From NCBI GenBank assembly GCA_039029935.1, contig JBCCFC010000925.1, positions 1-5,718 of the forward strand: a DNA stretch of 5,718 bases, read 5' to 3'. The stretch is from G039029935 sp039029935. GTDB taxonomy: Bacteria > Chloroflexota > Anaerolineae > Caldilineales > Caldilineaceae. The notes beneath the pieces were generated by a model. That model was not told the DNA's origin. It worked only from the letters and a program-made list of their open reading frames with translations, and ran no database searches. The translations under genes were made by a program, and so were the position numbers. Every line of letters begins with the position of its first letter. Positions within the stretch are counted from its first letter, which is position 1. Below, in pieces: positions 5,688 through 5,718 of this stretch.

Positions 5688-5718
5688 CACCACAACATGC
5701 GATCCATTATCCAAAACA
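5676..5718. repeat. Right arm of the 43-bp perfect inverted repeat, running to the window edge
   Basis: This is the exact reverse complement of 5536-5578. The match is still perfect at the last base of the window, so its true length cannot be seen. Together with the octamer hairpin between the arms it makes a long palindrome. Confidence 0.95.
5697..5718 (+). pseudogene. Inverted partial copy of the livH start, cut by the right edge
   Basis: The plus strand reads ATG then codons for MRSIIQN, identical base for base to the first 22 bases of livH on the minus strand. It is either the start of a second, divergent livH-like gene or the product of a fold-back join in the sequence data. Only seven codons are visible, so nothing more can be said about the gene itself. 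Confidence 0.4.

Overview
The window carries one strand of genes, all read right to left on the minus strand. It holds a nearly complete branched-chain amino acid type (HAAT family) ABC transporter operon in the order livH (permease), livM (permease), livG (ATPase), livF (ATPase), covering about 5557 down to 1740. Past a 198-base gap follows a separate AAA-type ATPase gene of the archaeal ATPase/COG1672 kind (1541 to 108). At the left edge are the first codons of one more gene (28 to 1). No periplasmic or lipoprotein binding protein (livJ/K) is present; if it is part of this operon it lies beyond the right edge, upstream of livH. The transported substrate therefore cannot be named more closely than amino acids or a related amide or urea type ligand.

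The striking feature is the non-coding DNA. Every junction around the liv genes holds a different short-repeat or hairpin element. Upstream of livH is an array of octamers (GGTAGGTC type) folded into a long imperfect inverted repeat. Between livH and livM is a 15-bp perfect hairpin. Between livM and livG is a nonamer series (consensus near GCGCAGAGG), which stays open as a 26-codon mini-ORF overlapping the stop of livM and the start of livG. Between livG and livF is a heptamer array (TTAATAG) inverted on itself, which runs right up to the livF start codon. livF and livH have no visible Shine-Dalgarno sequence because repeat DNA or a short CA-rich stretch occupies that position; livM and the AAA ATPase gene have good ones.

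The outermost 43 bases of the right edge are a perfect inverted copy of the livH start and leader. This is either a real inverted duplication or, more likely in my view, a fold-back join made during sequencing or assembly.

The organism cannot be fixed from this sequence. The mid-range GC content (about 57% in sampled liv stretches, 43-48% in sampled stretches of the ATPase gene), the lack of signal-peptide-type genes to type it, and the abundance of short tandem and inverted repeats between genes would fit a large-genome environmental bacterium. Chloroflexota (Anaerolineae/Caldilineae-like) is my guess, with Cyanobacteria a weaker alternative; confidence is low. The four Liv proteins would form one inner-membrane importer: LivH and LivM make the channel, and LivG and LivF bind and hydrolyse ATP on the cytoplasmic side. 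The ATPase gene has its own predicted promoter and lower GC, and looks like an independent, probably accessory, gene.
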